Of a DNA stretch of 64,000 nucleotides, positions 24,756-36,700 are shown one piece after another. Positions within the stretch are counted from its first letter, which is position 1, and each line of letters starts with the position of its first letter. Source of the stretch: Phoenix dactylifera. Its lineage: Eukaryota > Streptophyta > Magnoliopsida > Arecales > Arecaceae. A program made the position numbers and the translations under genes. The stretch is taken from assembly GCF_009389715.1 (NCBI RefSeq), contig NC_052407.1, forward strand, positions 5,793,475 through 5,857,474, given 5' to 3'. The notes under the pieces were generated by a model. That model was given only the letters and a program-made list of their open reading frames with translations, was not told the DNA's origin and did not search any database.

Positions 24756-27700
24756 ATGGCGGATGACGATTACTACCCGTCTTCGAGCGATGCGGGAGAG
24801 GACTACAACGATGAGGACGTGTTTATCGAAGAGTCCGCTGATAAGCCCCACGATGCCGTCAGTTGGTCCATCTCTTCGGTATGGGATCGTTCCTTCTTCT
24901 TTCCTATTCTTATCTTTTCTTTGGGCGAACCAGGGTTTACTCTATGTAGATTCTTTGGTTACTTGTTTTTTCCGTGATGGGAGATATGTAAGAGTTGCTG
25001 CCTGATGTTAATTTGATATGTCTTTTCAATTCAATATGGAAAAGGTTCGATTTTTCTTTTACTTTTGATCATCTTGTTATCCGGATTGTTCTTCTGGCGG
25101 CTAGCTTTTACAGTGATTTATTTGTTGATTGAGACTAGCATTGAATTGATGATGGAGGAGATATGTGACAGTTGTTACTTGATGTTATTTTAATAATTTT
25201 TCCCCTTCATCCTGTTCCAAAAAAGTTTCAATCTTTAGTAAAATTAGTAATCGTATCTTTGCCATGTTGTTTTTTCTGGAAATTCTGTGATAATTGAATA
25301 AGAAAACATTGGGTTAATAATGTACGAGATGTATTGTTGTTGTTACTTGATATTCTTTGTCGATATGCTATTTTTTCCCTTTATCTTTAACTCCAATATG
25401 GAGAAGTTCTGATCTTTATTAGAATTGGTGATCATCCTTTTGGCCGGATTGTTCTTTTGGTAGATAACCTTTAAAAATCCGTGATTACTGGGTAAGATTA
25501 ACAGTGAAATAACAATGTATTTTGTGCTTTTCACTATATCTTCACTTGTTTAACTGAGTTTTCTGTTGTCTGGTGATCTGCAGGTCATCACAAAAGAGTC
25601 TCTCTTGGCGGCACAGGCAAGCCATTTTGCTTCACATGATGACATAAGTTGGTCTCTATACAGACGCATATATAGGAATAATGATATTAATATTTCCTAA
25701 TAATGCTGACGTCCCCATGTAATCTACCATTCTGTTGTTGTCAATCACGGCTGTTATTTACCCGTTTAGCTTTAGCTGACAAATATATGCTTGTTAGAAC
25801 TGTAGTTAACTGCTGTTATAACAGTAAATAGCATACAGTAATGTGAAAAAACCAGCTACTGTGCTAAGTCAATTTTCACCAACTGAAAGAAAACAGCTAG
25901 CTAAGATATTTGAATTTGAAAAATAATGTTTTTCCTGATGAACAGTGGATTTGTCAACTGACAACTGTTGTTTCCATAATAACAGCGGTTATTTATATTC
26001 AAGTTAGTAACATATAGATAACCAAGGTCCTTCGAACCGGTACTAAGATCCATACCGGTCGGTAGGTGGGTCAGTATGGTACCGTACCGTCACAGTACGC
26101 TTGGGCATGCTGGTTCAGAACTGGCACACCCAATTTTTTTTTTTTAAGTTTTTCAAGTTTAAGTAATTGGTAATCAATCTTTTTCAACTTTTTCAATGAT
26201 TTTAAGTATAATTTGATTTTTTTTTATATTTTATGATTTTAGTTTAACCTAAATAATGTATTTTGTTGTTTTAAAGTGATACAAAAAATAAAATAATTAG
26301 TGAGATGTTGCATGCTATAAGAAGCAGTATAAAATATCCTAAAATTAACTAGTAAGATAAAAAATATAAAATAATACAATCAATTACATATATTTAAAGT
26401 ATAATATACATACCAATATCTAAAATCTCGTTGAGTGATGATGCCTATCGTAAATATCCGGACTATCAACATAGTTTGGAGGCACATCAGCCTATCCCTC
26501 TAACCAAGCGGCGTTGTAGTCTTATATGTTCATCCCATAAGAAACGCGCTATGAATTAGAAGCACTTTCGGATCTCTCACTGAAACTGTCTCTGAGAGGT
26601 GTCGTCTGGCGGATAATACGACTGTGAGGGGGCCCATCCGAATAAGGCGGCAGCAAAATCCGACTCGTAAGATGCTTCGGACTGCGTAGAGTAGTAGCCA
26701 CCGAAAGACGATGCCTCAGACATATATCCGCATCTGTATCCGTATGGATCATAGGCTGCCTGTGGTTGCGGTAATATGATCCAGTATACGACTCAAAACC
26801 TAATACGTCTATAGATCCTACTCTACGTACGAGATCATCTGCAACTGCATCGTATCCTCCTAAATGAGTTCGAAGAATTCATCTTTTATATGCAATCCTC
26901 TTCTCACAGGCTCTATCGGATCATGCACTGTGGTACTTATCCTGTGTAGCATGCATAAACTGTGACTTACCGGTGAATCGAAAACCACCTGTGCTTCTCA
27001 TAAATGGTGGTCTCATTTCTCCACTCTCTCTGACTAGGAGATCTATAACTACAAGAACTGTTGCACTTGATCTCTAAATTTAAGTGAACTGGCTTCTCCT
27101 TTATACTCTTCATGAAGGTTGCAGGTGCCTTTTGTTTTTTTTGGTGTGCTGAGCAGCTGCGTACTTATCCTTCATGCTCTTCTCTGTTTGCTTATCCGTC
27201 ATGTCCCTCTCTGTCTGCTTACTCTTCATGCCTCTCTCTGTCTGGCTATGTTAGGAGAATGGATGTCGCCCTCCTGACCGAGTCGATCAGATAGTGCAGT
27301 GGTCTTATCTAAGCATCTCTTGATCATATCTCTGAGATGATGTCTCGGACAAGGAGTCATGTGATGACCGGCTTTCCAGTGATCCTTGTGGTTGTGGCTG
27401 ATCAGTTGGAAGAATGCATGGAATATTGCGATCTGCCCATTGCTCTGCATTGATCCTAGTCTTGCTGCTTGCGAAATTGTTTGGTCATGGAGGCGATCCT
27501 CGCTCATCAAGCTCTGGCTCCTGCTACTGGCCCACAAGCCATCCGATTGTAGGATCATCCTCATCGTCAACAAAAGTACTATAGATCGAATCTGTGTACT
27601 TTAGCTCCACTTTCCACTAAATGCACTTCAGCCTCAACCTTAGATTGTAGTGAACATATATAAGGTCTTCAAGGCGCTTCTGTATCAGACGGTTCTTCTA

Positions 27701-30700
27701 TTTGCTATGGATGAGGACGAAGGTGGACCAATTGCGCTTACAACTACTCGAGAAGACCATTTAAAAAAGGATCCAGATAGTTAGCCACTTAAGATTTCTC
27801 GTAAGAAACCAAAAGAATCCACCATTCAGCTAAAAAATATTGAAAAAAATTACATATAAGATAGTATCATATTAGTAACCATCTAACGCCAGATAAATAT
27901 CCTTCTGATGTGTAATATATCTGAATTCATACTTTTCTTACGAGTTACAACTGCTGAGACTCCAAAGTTGTCAATGCCCTCTCTAAATATTTTGGTATGT
28001 GGAAAAGAACCATGTTGTAATATGTTAATAATTGAAGAAACCAATTAACTTACACATGTCATTAAGTTAGCTTACTTGTTTTAGACATAAGGCCGCAACT
28101 TCTGGATCGGGCTTCATCTTGTAAATCATATTATGCAGAGTAGCCAGAAATTCGTCATCCATATCGATTCTAGATATGGTGTACTGAAACTTCAAGTTCA
28201 GATACAAGTACATGAGCAGTCTAATTTTTAATGATTTTGCTTACCTGCTAGATACAAGTTGCTACCCGTCTGGTAATCTCACCGCCGCTCAATAATGTCG
28301 ATATACTTCTGGGCATACGTCGGACGTGTCTCTTTAATCTGAATCTTTGCCCTCTCCATCATATGATACAAGAAGCCTATCTGGGGGTACCTCTTGCTGT
28401 CCATGGCTCGAAAACACTTCGTAGAATGGTTTGATAGCCTTCACTATCTTCTCGGCTCGCTGAATGTTTGCCTCATCACCAAATCCTCGATAGTGCTCCC
28501 TTCAGTGCCGACCCTCGCAAATCTACTTTTCTACCACTCGAGACTGACAAACATCTGATGTATGGCTGGTTTTCTCTCAAGAAGGCTATCAAATACAATG
28601 TAGTTGGTGGTAAATCATATCACTCTTGGTCTCAAAATTTCTCCCTCTGCATATCTCCTCAATAGTCATAGGACCCATGTATGATTATAAATATATCTGG
28701 TGATGGTTTGAGCTTTCACTGTCTGTTGCATCCTATAAATATTCACAATGTCTATTAATACAAGGTCGATACAATGTGCAACATGTGGGGTCCAGAAAAT
28801 ATATGGCTGCTGCTCTATCAAAATCTCCTTGGCGACTTGATATTGTGGCCTATTATCAGTGATGATCTGCATGCCATTATCCTCTCCTACCTGATCAATC
28901 ACCTCCTTCATCAATCTAAGAATGTACATAGCGTCGTGTATCTAATTGGAAGCATCAACTAACTTATGGAAGAAAGTTTTCGTATCACAATATGACAAGA
29001 AGTTGATAATGCTTCGCATGGTAAGATCGGTCCAACCATCACACATCACCATCAATCCATATGTAAGCCACTTCCTCTTGTACGAGGCAATCCACTTCTC
29101 TAGCTTCTTCTTATTATTGTCAAGAAGCTCACAATACATGTCCTTTGGTCCTAGAGGATCTACACTGAGACCGACGGCCTGTATGAAAAAATGGGTAGAT
29201 ATATAGTACGTATTGTCTCTCACATTCGATGAGATGTGGCTGAAGTGGAATCAGGATCTAATAGCTTGCCATATATCCTTCTTCTTATCCTTCTTTAGCA
29301 TTGTGTCAAGTGTCAACCCTCTGTTGCTTCGAATTCTTACTGAAGAAGGCATGTGAATCTCAATTATAGATGGTGGCGCATGGTGGAATCTCTCTGGAGG
29401 ACTTCTTTTGCTACCAAAAATCTCTAGCATAAATGCAATACGGTCACCGCCTCTGTTGACGGTCTCTCTAACTAAGGAGGTCTTCCTGAACTCTGGATCT
29501 ATCCTGCTGCTTGTAGAACTGAAGCCCGACTCATAGTATGAGGGCCCAAATCGAGCCTTATGTCTGGCCACCTCATCATGTTGTAATTGATCATTCAGAC
29601 TCACCTGAATGGCAACCTAGATCTGTGTTTCCTCGTCATCTGGAGCGGATGCCTCCTTTGACTTCCTGAAGTGACAAAAAGGTGGCTTGTTTTTGGTACA
29701 ACGGTGGCTCACTCGCGACGGATGTAAATGCGGCCAACAAAATCAGAAAATAGAAGATCACACAAGGGCTTAGGCATGGAAACGTGGTTTGCCCAAATAA
29801 AACCTCCGGAGTGGTGGGCTGAAAAGGAAGCAGTGTAGTCAGCGGCACTGTTTGCCTTTCTATAGACTTGCGTGGCCTTATAGGAGTCACACTCTCCCAA
29901 GATCCTGCGGATGTCGTGGAGTAGCGGCCTTCCCCCAGAACCTGAATTCACTCGATCACCGTAGCCGAATCCTCCTCGAGGAGGATGCGATCTACACGCA
30001 GCACACGCCTCGCATAGGCGATGCCCTCTCATGCAGCTCTGAGCTCGGCGCTGATGATAGATGTGTCAAAGATCCGCCGACCCCTTGCTGTCACTAGTCT
30101 AGCGTAGTAGTCTCTGATAATAAATTCGGCACCGCCATTGCTCCCTTCCTTGCCAACACTACCTTCAAAGTTCACCTTGAGAAAACTAGAGGATGGGGGC
30201 TCTCAGAAAACAAGCATGGTCCTGGCCGCTACAAGAGCAGAATGAGAGCTTCAGATTTTTCTAGCCATCCCTGATGGTGACGCCTCAGTAGTGCCAAGAT
30301 CTTCGCCGCATGTAGTAGAGCTCTGTTCGCCACCACCCTCGGTTGCGCACTGCCATCCTCGAAGATCTGGACATTCTTATCTAGCCAGCAGTGTTAGGCC
30401 AGATAGGCAGCACAAGTTCTCTCCTCTAGACCGGGCCCTTGCGAAAAAGCCTCTAGGAAATATAAGAAATCCTCGATCGACGTCCACCCCCGCCGCGGAT
30501 CAAGAGAGGTCGAGGCGCCCCCCAAATCTGAGCGGCTCGCAGACACTCAATGAGGACATGGAAGATAGACTCCACCTTCGGGCAGACCGCACAGACCGAG
30601 GGGATTCTCACTCCTTGCCGAGCTAGCACGCTTTTGGTAGGCAAGCAACCCCATGCCACCTTCCAAATGAACAAGGCCACATGGGGCTGGATGCACATCC

Positions 30701-33700
30701 TCCAGATCTAGCTTCCGTCAATCTGTCGAGCGGACAACCTCCTGATCACCCCATATAGGTTCCAGGCTCTCACCACAGACCTCCCAGTCGTGCTCCAGAC
30801 TCTCCTGTCCATTGCCTCCCCTACAGGAATCGGCAATGACAGGACCCACTCAGCCAGCTGCTTCCCAAAAATTCGCCTAACAAGGTCCTCATCCCACCGT
30901 CGCTCTCTCGGAACGAACAGATCGCAGACTCTGCATTCCTCCAGCCAACCGTGGTCGATCAGGGTGGGCCAACCCCGCGGTGGCACCTCAGATAGCCACC
31001 TGTTCTCTAGGACGTCGATAGCCTGTCCATCTCCGATCTCCTATCTAATCACCGGAATCACCATCGAGGCGCGGGTGCAGATCTCTCCAGATGAAGGAAC
31101 AACCTCGCCGAGTGCGGATAGCTGACGGATTGGCCGAGTCCCCATACTTCACCCTCAGTAGAGAACCCCAGAGACTCTCCGGCTCCAGAAGAAATCTGGC
31201 TGCCAATCTGATCGCAAGGATCTTCCGACGCTCAATCAACGAATGAACTCCTAGCCCATCTCTGCTAATCGGCTGACATATAGTCTACCAGGCTAGTAGG
31301 TGGACCTCGGATTTGTCCCCACGCCGCCCCCAAATGAAGCTTCTGAGTAGTCGCTCCATGCCCCGCAGCGCAGCTAGGGGCACCAAGGTATTTGATAACA
31401 AATAGATAGGAATCGAGCACAAAACTGACCGTACCAGAGTGACTCTACCCATCATAGACAGAGTGCCCACCTGCCATCCCTCCATTCTACGCCTGATGCC
31501 CTGCTTCGTAGAAGAACACTCCCCTACGGAGATGCCGGCCTGTGATCGGGACCCTAAGATAACTCAGGGTGCCCTCCTGCTCCCCAATCTTCAAGACTCC
31601 CATGATAGAAGCCTTCACATCTGGGTTGATCTTCGGGCTGAAGCAAGTGGCTGACTTTGCTAAGTTCACCTACTGTCCATATGCTGCACAATACACCCCT
31701 AGAATCTTTCAGATCGCCAAAGTCAATCATCTCGTCGCACGAGCCAGTAGCAAATAGTCGTCAGCGAATAGCAGGTGCGAGATCTGAGTCGACCCCGCAG
31801 CCGGTCTATATGCCTTCATCTCCTGCCTCGCTAAGGCATGTCAAAGTGCTCTAGATAGGGAATCCGTGCAAATGATAAACAAAAGCGGTGATAGAGGGCA
31901 TCCCTGCCTCAACCCCACCGATGACTCAGAGAACTGTAAGGGGAACCGTTCACTAATAAGGCAAAAAACGGTGTCAAAATGCACCCCTGAATCCACCTGA
32001 TCCAGTGCGTGTGAAAGCCAAATCCCTCCAAGGAGTGAGTCACAAAGTCCTACCTTATTCTGTTGTAGGCGCTCTCCATGTTGAGCTTGACGCCCATCAG
32101 GCACTTGCCCTCCGATGCTTTCCGGAGGTCAGACATGAACTCATTAGCAATGAGGACATTGTCGGAGATGGATCCTGTCTCTTCAGAATCAAGGTAATGA
32201 AAGTCCGCTTCCATTCATCAAGCACCGCCACAGATGAGAAGAACTGCTAGACAGCCGCCGTCACCTCCTACCTGATAATATGCCAATACCTCCCGAAGAA
32301 AATTGTGAGAAAATCATCCGGACCCGGGGCTTTATCCTCGCCCAAGGACCAGAGGGCTTTTTGGATTTCCGCTTCTGACACCGGGCTGATCAAAGCTGCG
32401 TTCTCGTCCCCGAAGATCCTCATCCCTAGTCCTGGCTCATAGGCCCCACCAGCCACACCCACTGGATCGGTCCACCTAGCTCGGAAGAACTGCTCCAGGA
32501 TTTATCTAATAGTGTCCAGATCCTCTAGCACATGTCCACTGCTATCTTTGATCCCGCCAACTTGGCTTCCCTGGCTCTGAATGATGGTCGACTGGTGGAA
32601 GAATCTCGTGTTCCGGTCACCCTTCTTGATCTACTGAACTCTGGACTTTTGTCTCTAGAAAACCTCCTGCTGCCTGAGGAGCGAGTGATGCTGGGCTAGT
32701 AAACTCCTGAGTTCCCCCTAGTCTTCATCTGAAAGGCCATCCCCGTGATCCTCTAGAGACTGGAGTCTGGCTATGAAGGCTTCAGTTTCCTCCACCCTCT
32801 TGAACATGTTTTCCACCTCTTTCCGGTTCCATCTGAGCAACCGATGCCTGGTCAGCTCTAACGTGCAGGTCACTCTTGTATATCACATCCTTCCGAACTG
32901 GTGTCCGCCACACCTTCCGCACCATATTCCACGACCGTGGATAGGAGAGCCATATCTTCTCAAAATGAAACGGACTATGAAAGAGTGGCGTGTGAGGTAG
33001 TCACCAAAACAGGGCCTTTTCCTTCTCAAGCTTCAACTCAGGATCGAGGTACCGGCACTCACTTGACTGGTGCCCGATCTTGGCACACGAATAGCAGAGG
33101 ACCGGCAGGTCTTCGTAGACGAAGGCCTGCCAGAACTGCATCTTCCCCCCAAACAAAGGTTCCAGGTTTCAACGGCTCCTGAGTGTCGACCACGATCTTC
33201 ACCCTAGCATATCCCACCCGCTGGAGCTGGTTGGAAACTCTGTCAAGCTCCAGTGGTCGGCCCGCCATCGTCGCTATCTTGAGTATTAAGTCCCTCTCCC
33301 AGTACTCAAGGGGAAGGTATGGCATCCGGAGCTAGAGCACCGTCCGACTCACAATATTGACGCCCGGAATGAAGTCGGGCTTCCATTCTTTCATGGACAA
33401 CAGCTGCTCGCCACCAGCCCCGAACTGCTTGCCGGTGCCGCTACTCGGTCCTCGCCGGACTTAAACCAGAGTGTCGTGTGATCTTCCACCATTGGAAACA
33501 CCTCGACGTTATCGTACGGTTTCGGAGCTCTTGCGCTACCCATTCTACTGAGATGCGCCGACCAGGGCTTCAGGCGACCACCACCGTCTCCTCCCAGGCC
33601 CTCCTTGCCTTCGTTACCCACTCAGACGACAGCTCCACCACCTCGGTGAAGTGGTGATGGAGCTCCGCCAATTTCGCCGTTGTGATGAGGTGGTTGGACT

Positions 33701-36700
33701 ACACCGGCCGTGAGGCGCCCTGCGCCACTGCTGACCATAGGGGGTAGGCCCGGCCACCCCCAGAGGAGGCTCCATCCCATCTCCTTTGGTCGGGGCCGCC
33801 CGCCGCCCCTCGCTAGTCTCCGGCCCTCCCGAAACACTAGTGCTTTGAGCTGCCATCAGCGCAGCCCACCAGGTGTTCCCATCGCACGATTCTTGATGCA
33901 GTAGCGAGGGACTGCTTTTGCTTGAGAGTATAGAAAGGTGGCTTTGCCAGTCGACAGTCCATCTTGGCTTTCTTCTTGGAAACCCTCTCCTTCATTAGCT
34001 GTCGAACCTCCTATGGGCATTTCTGATACATAGGTACGTCAGGGTAACCACCAACTAAGTGTTGCTTCAACTTGGTTATCCTTCCTTTTTTGAACTCTAT
34101 GTTGCATCAGTTGCACTTCTAATAGTGCCGACCCGAGAGTATTTGTCCATGATCCTAACCAATGTCACGCTCTGGCTTCTTTTTTTTAATGGTTCTATTC
34201 CTGCAGGTTTATCGAATATGTCAATTTATCAATTATTTAAAAATAGCAAAATTTCATTTATCTAATACATAATACTATTTATTTATTTTTAATAATTTTA
34301 AATTAAAAAATATGTTTGCATATCATAAATTTAGAAAAATATTTTTTTACTTTAAAAAATACTTCTATAATATGTATTACATACTACTCATTTTTTATAG
34401 TTTTTGGTATTAATTATATATTTTTAATTATTTTGAAATCTAAAAATAATTTTTAAATATAGATATGTTAAAAAATTAACTTTAGCTAAAATCTATGTAG
34501 AACCGAACAATGGATGCTACATATATATTTTTTTAGACCTGTAAGCATGCATCAAAAGGCTACTTATTTCTCATTTTTTTTTAAATTTAGGCTAGGCTAT
34601 TGTGCACATGATCACATCAAAACTTAAATAAATGGACACCAAATTTTGTTGGACAGTAGCTTGCATGCCCCTAAATATGCTTTTGATTTTATTTTTTTTG
34701 AATTTTATTTTTTAAAAAATTATATATATTCAAAAATTAAAAATTTTTATGTCATCGTACAGATCATCCATAGATCTACAATATATCATAAAACCAAGCC
34801 AAAATCAAAAAAAATGGCATGATCTTTTCTTATTTTGCAAATTTCGAGCTATTTTTTGGAGCCAAAAAAAAGAGGAAATGAGATAGGGGAGAAGAAGCAC
34901 ACGTTATTTAGATTTGGATCTTCCTTCAATCGTGCTAAATCGGTGTTATTTTCGCCCGGGGGGGAGTGAGAAATAAAATGAACATTGGGAAGGCCTTCTC
35001 AGGCTTTCCCAATGAATCTTTTTAACAAAAGGAGAGGAGGGTGGCCGGTTCGAAACCAGCACCTCTCGAGCAGTTCAGTCAAGAAACAATTGGCTCCCAA
35101 ACCCAATATCTGATAGTTCTCTAATTTTTTTTAATGTGGTTTGGTTTGCTATATGTTAAAAAATGGTTAAGATGATGAACTTGGTGGGCCATAGTATTTT
35201 GGGACGTGGATTGCATTTCAGCTAGTTTTATATTTAATTAGTTTATGACTATTATATACCCTAAATTTCCAAGTTTATTTTCTATTATTTTATATTATAA
35301 TGCAATTGTAACAGCAAATAATGGTTGTTATAATTGTTATAATGATTAATAATAGTTTTGGTGGGGAATCATTGTAATGTTATGATGTGTTATTTAAAAT
35401 CTTGAACCTTGGTTCTTATTCTGTAGCATTATATATTTTTTGAATTCTATTGTAGAAGGAAGATTTGCGAAAGGTAATGGATGTGTTAGCTATAAAAGAG
35501 CAGCATGCACGAACCCTGCTTATCTATTACCAATGGAATGTGGAGAGGGTATATGAGTTGCTCGAACGAAAGGGGAGAGAACAGTTGTGTTGTGATGCAG
35601 GGGTTCCTATCACTGTGAACAAAGGCCTTGACTTATTGAAGTCTTCATCCCCCATTACGTGCAGTATATGCTTTGAAGATGTTGCTCCTAGTAAAGCCAC
35701 AGCAATGGATTGTGGACACTGCTATTGTAATGATTGTAAGTATTCTCATGTATTTTAAAGTTAAATGACTTGTCATCTTGCATTACCAATAATCTTTCTT
35801 CTTCTTTTCTTCTTAAGAGCAAATATGATTAACTTCTTTCTGTTATTTTTTTTTATTCCGGTCAATTATAGAACTTTAAACCTACTCTTGTATTGATAGA
35901 TGCAGATATATGCACATATGTCTGTATATCTCTGTGTTTTTGTTATGTATGATTTTCAAGGAACATTATCAGCACCCTGGTTGCATTTTTTTTTACTAGG
36001 CTATTAGAAGATTTCAACTCATTCTGAATTTTTTCCCATTATTCTTATGATATTATCAAAACACAGCATTAAAAAAATAATTTTCCTTTTCTTGGATTAT
36101 TGTTAAACATACAAATGTTTTATAAGCAAAAGGTTCATGAGTCAATTAGGAACTTCTCTTTTCTAAAAAATTTGACAATACCTGAGCCTTTTCCCCTGTT
36201 CACTGTTTATGTTCTCTGTTCTTTTCCTGTTTCTCATAACTTAGCATGAATTATTGTTGTATTATGTATTTGGTTCTCCCAAGTGATTTTGTATCTTGAG
36301 TTAGTGATTATTGGGGTTTATATTTCTTATTTAGGAAACCATGTTCCTCTTCAGAAGCCTTATATCAAAATTTTCATGTTTTGGCCAAAACAAAATGGTT
36401 TTGGCTGAGACTAGTCGGAAACTGACTGTAATTTTTGGTTTGGGTCAGTTTTGGCTGCAGGTTCGATCGGTTTTCGCTTCATTTTCATATTTTTTCATTA
36501 AAATATAAATGCTTACTATTTTATAAAAAATATTAGTATCACTTAATCATTAATTGCATTCATTAATATGTTCATTCATTTGCATATTTATTCATTAGGC
36601 ATCAATCATCAGCACATTTGCATGATGGCAGACTTGAAATCTTGCAAAGCAGCTTAGAAGCGCTAGAGAAAAGGGGGAAAAATAAGGCATGAGGGTGGTC

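Larger units (their letters stand above)
29689..33933 (-). mobile_element. L1-type LINE 1, internally deleted, inserted in the hAT element
   Basis: About 4.2 kb on the minus strand between 11-bp target duplications. It has an ORF1-like part with DUF4283-like sequence and a CCHC knuckle, then the tail of an endonuclease, reverse transcriptase, a zinc-binding domain and RNase H. The 3' end is a short A-rich tract (ACCAAAAAC at about 29689-29697). The element is dead through many stops and lacks most of the endonuclease. It is closely related to the LINE at 39453-42965, but the opposite orientation and separate target duplications show an independent insertion. Confidence 0.9.
26022..34190 (-). 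mobile_element. dead hAT transposon (BED / DUF659 type), interrupted by a LINE
   Basis: Reading on the minus strand from 34190: a BED-type zinc finger ([19 protein letters not shown], about 34150-33950), the LINE insertion (33933-29689), then a linker. DUF659 follows ([20 protein letters not shown] near 29090; [16 protein letters not shown] and [10 protein letters not shown] near 28790-28880). The hAT C-terminal region comes last ([22 protein letters not shown], about 27730-27630). Stops and frameshifts show the transposase is dead. The left end at 26022 reads CCAAGGTCCTTCGAACCGGT, typical of a transposon end. The right terminus is not identifiable. It lies in intron 2 of Ariadne copy 2, antisense to the gene. 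Confidence 0.8.

Noticed and set aside
26022-35412. 35395-35412 as the right terminus of the hAT element
   Set aside because: The mirror match to CCAAGGTCCTTCGAAC is partial and no 8-bp target duplication is present.
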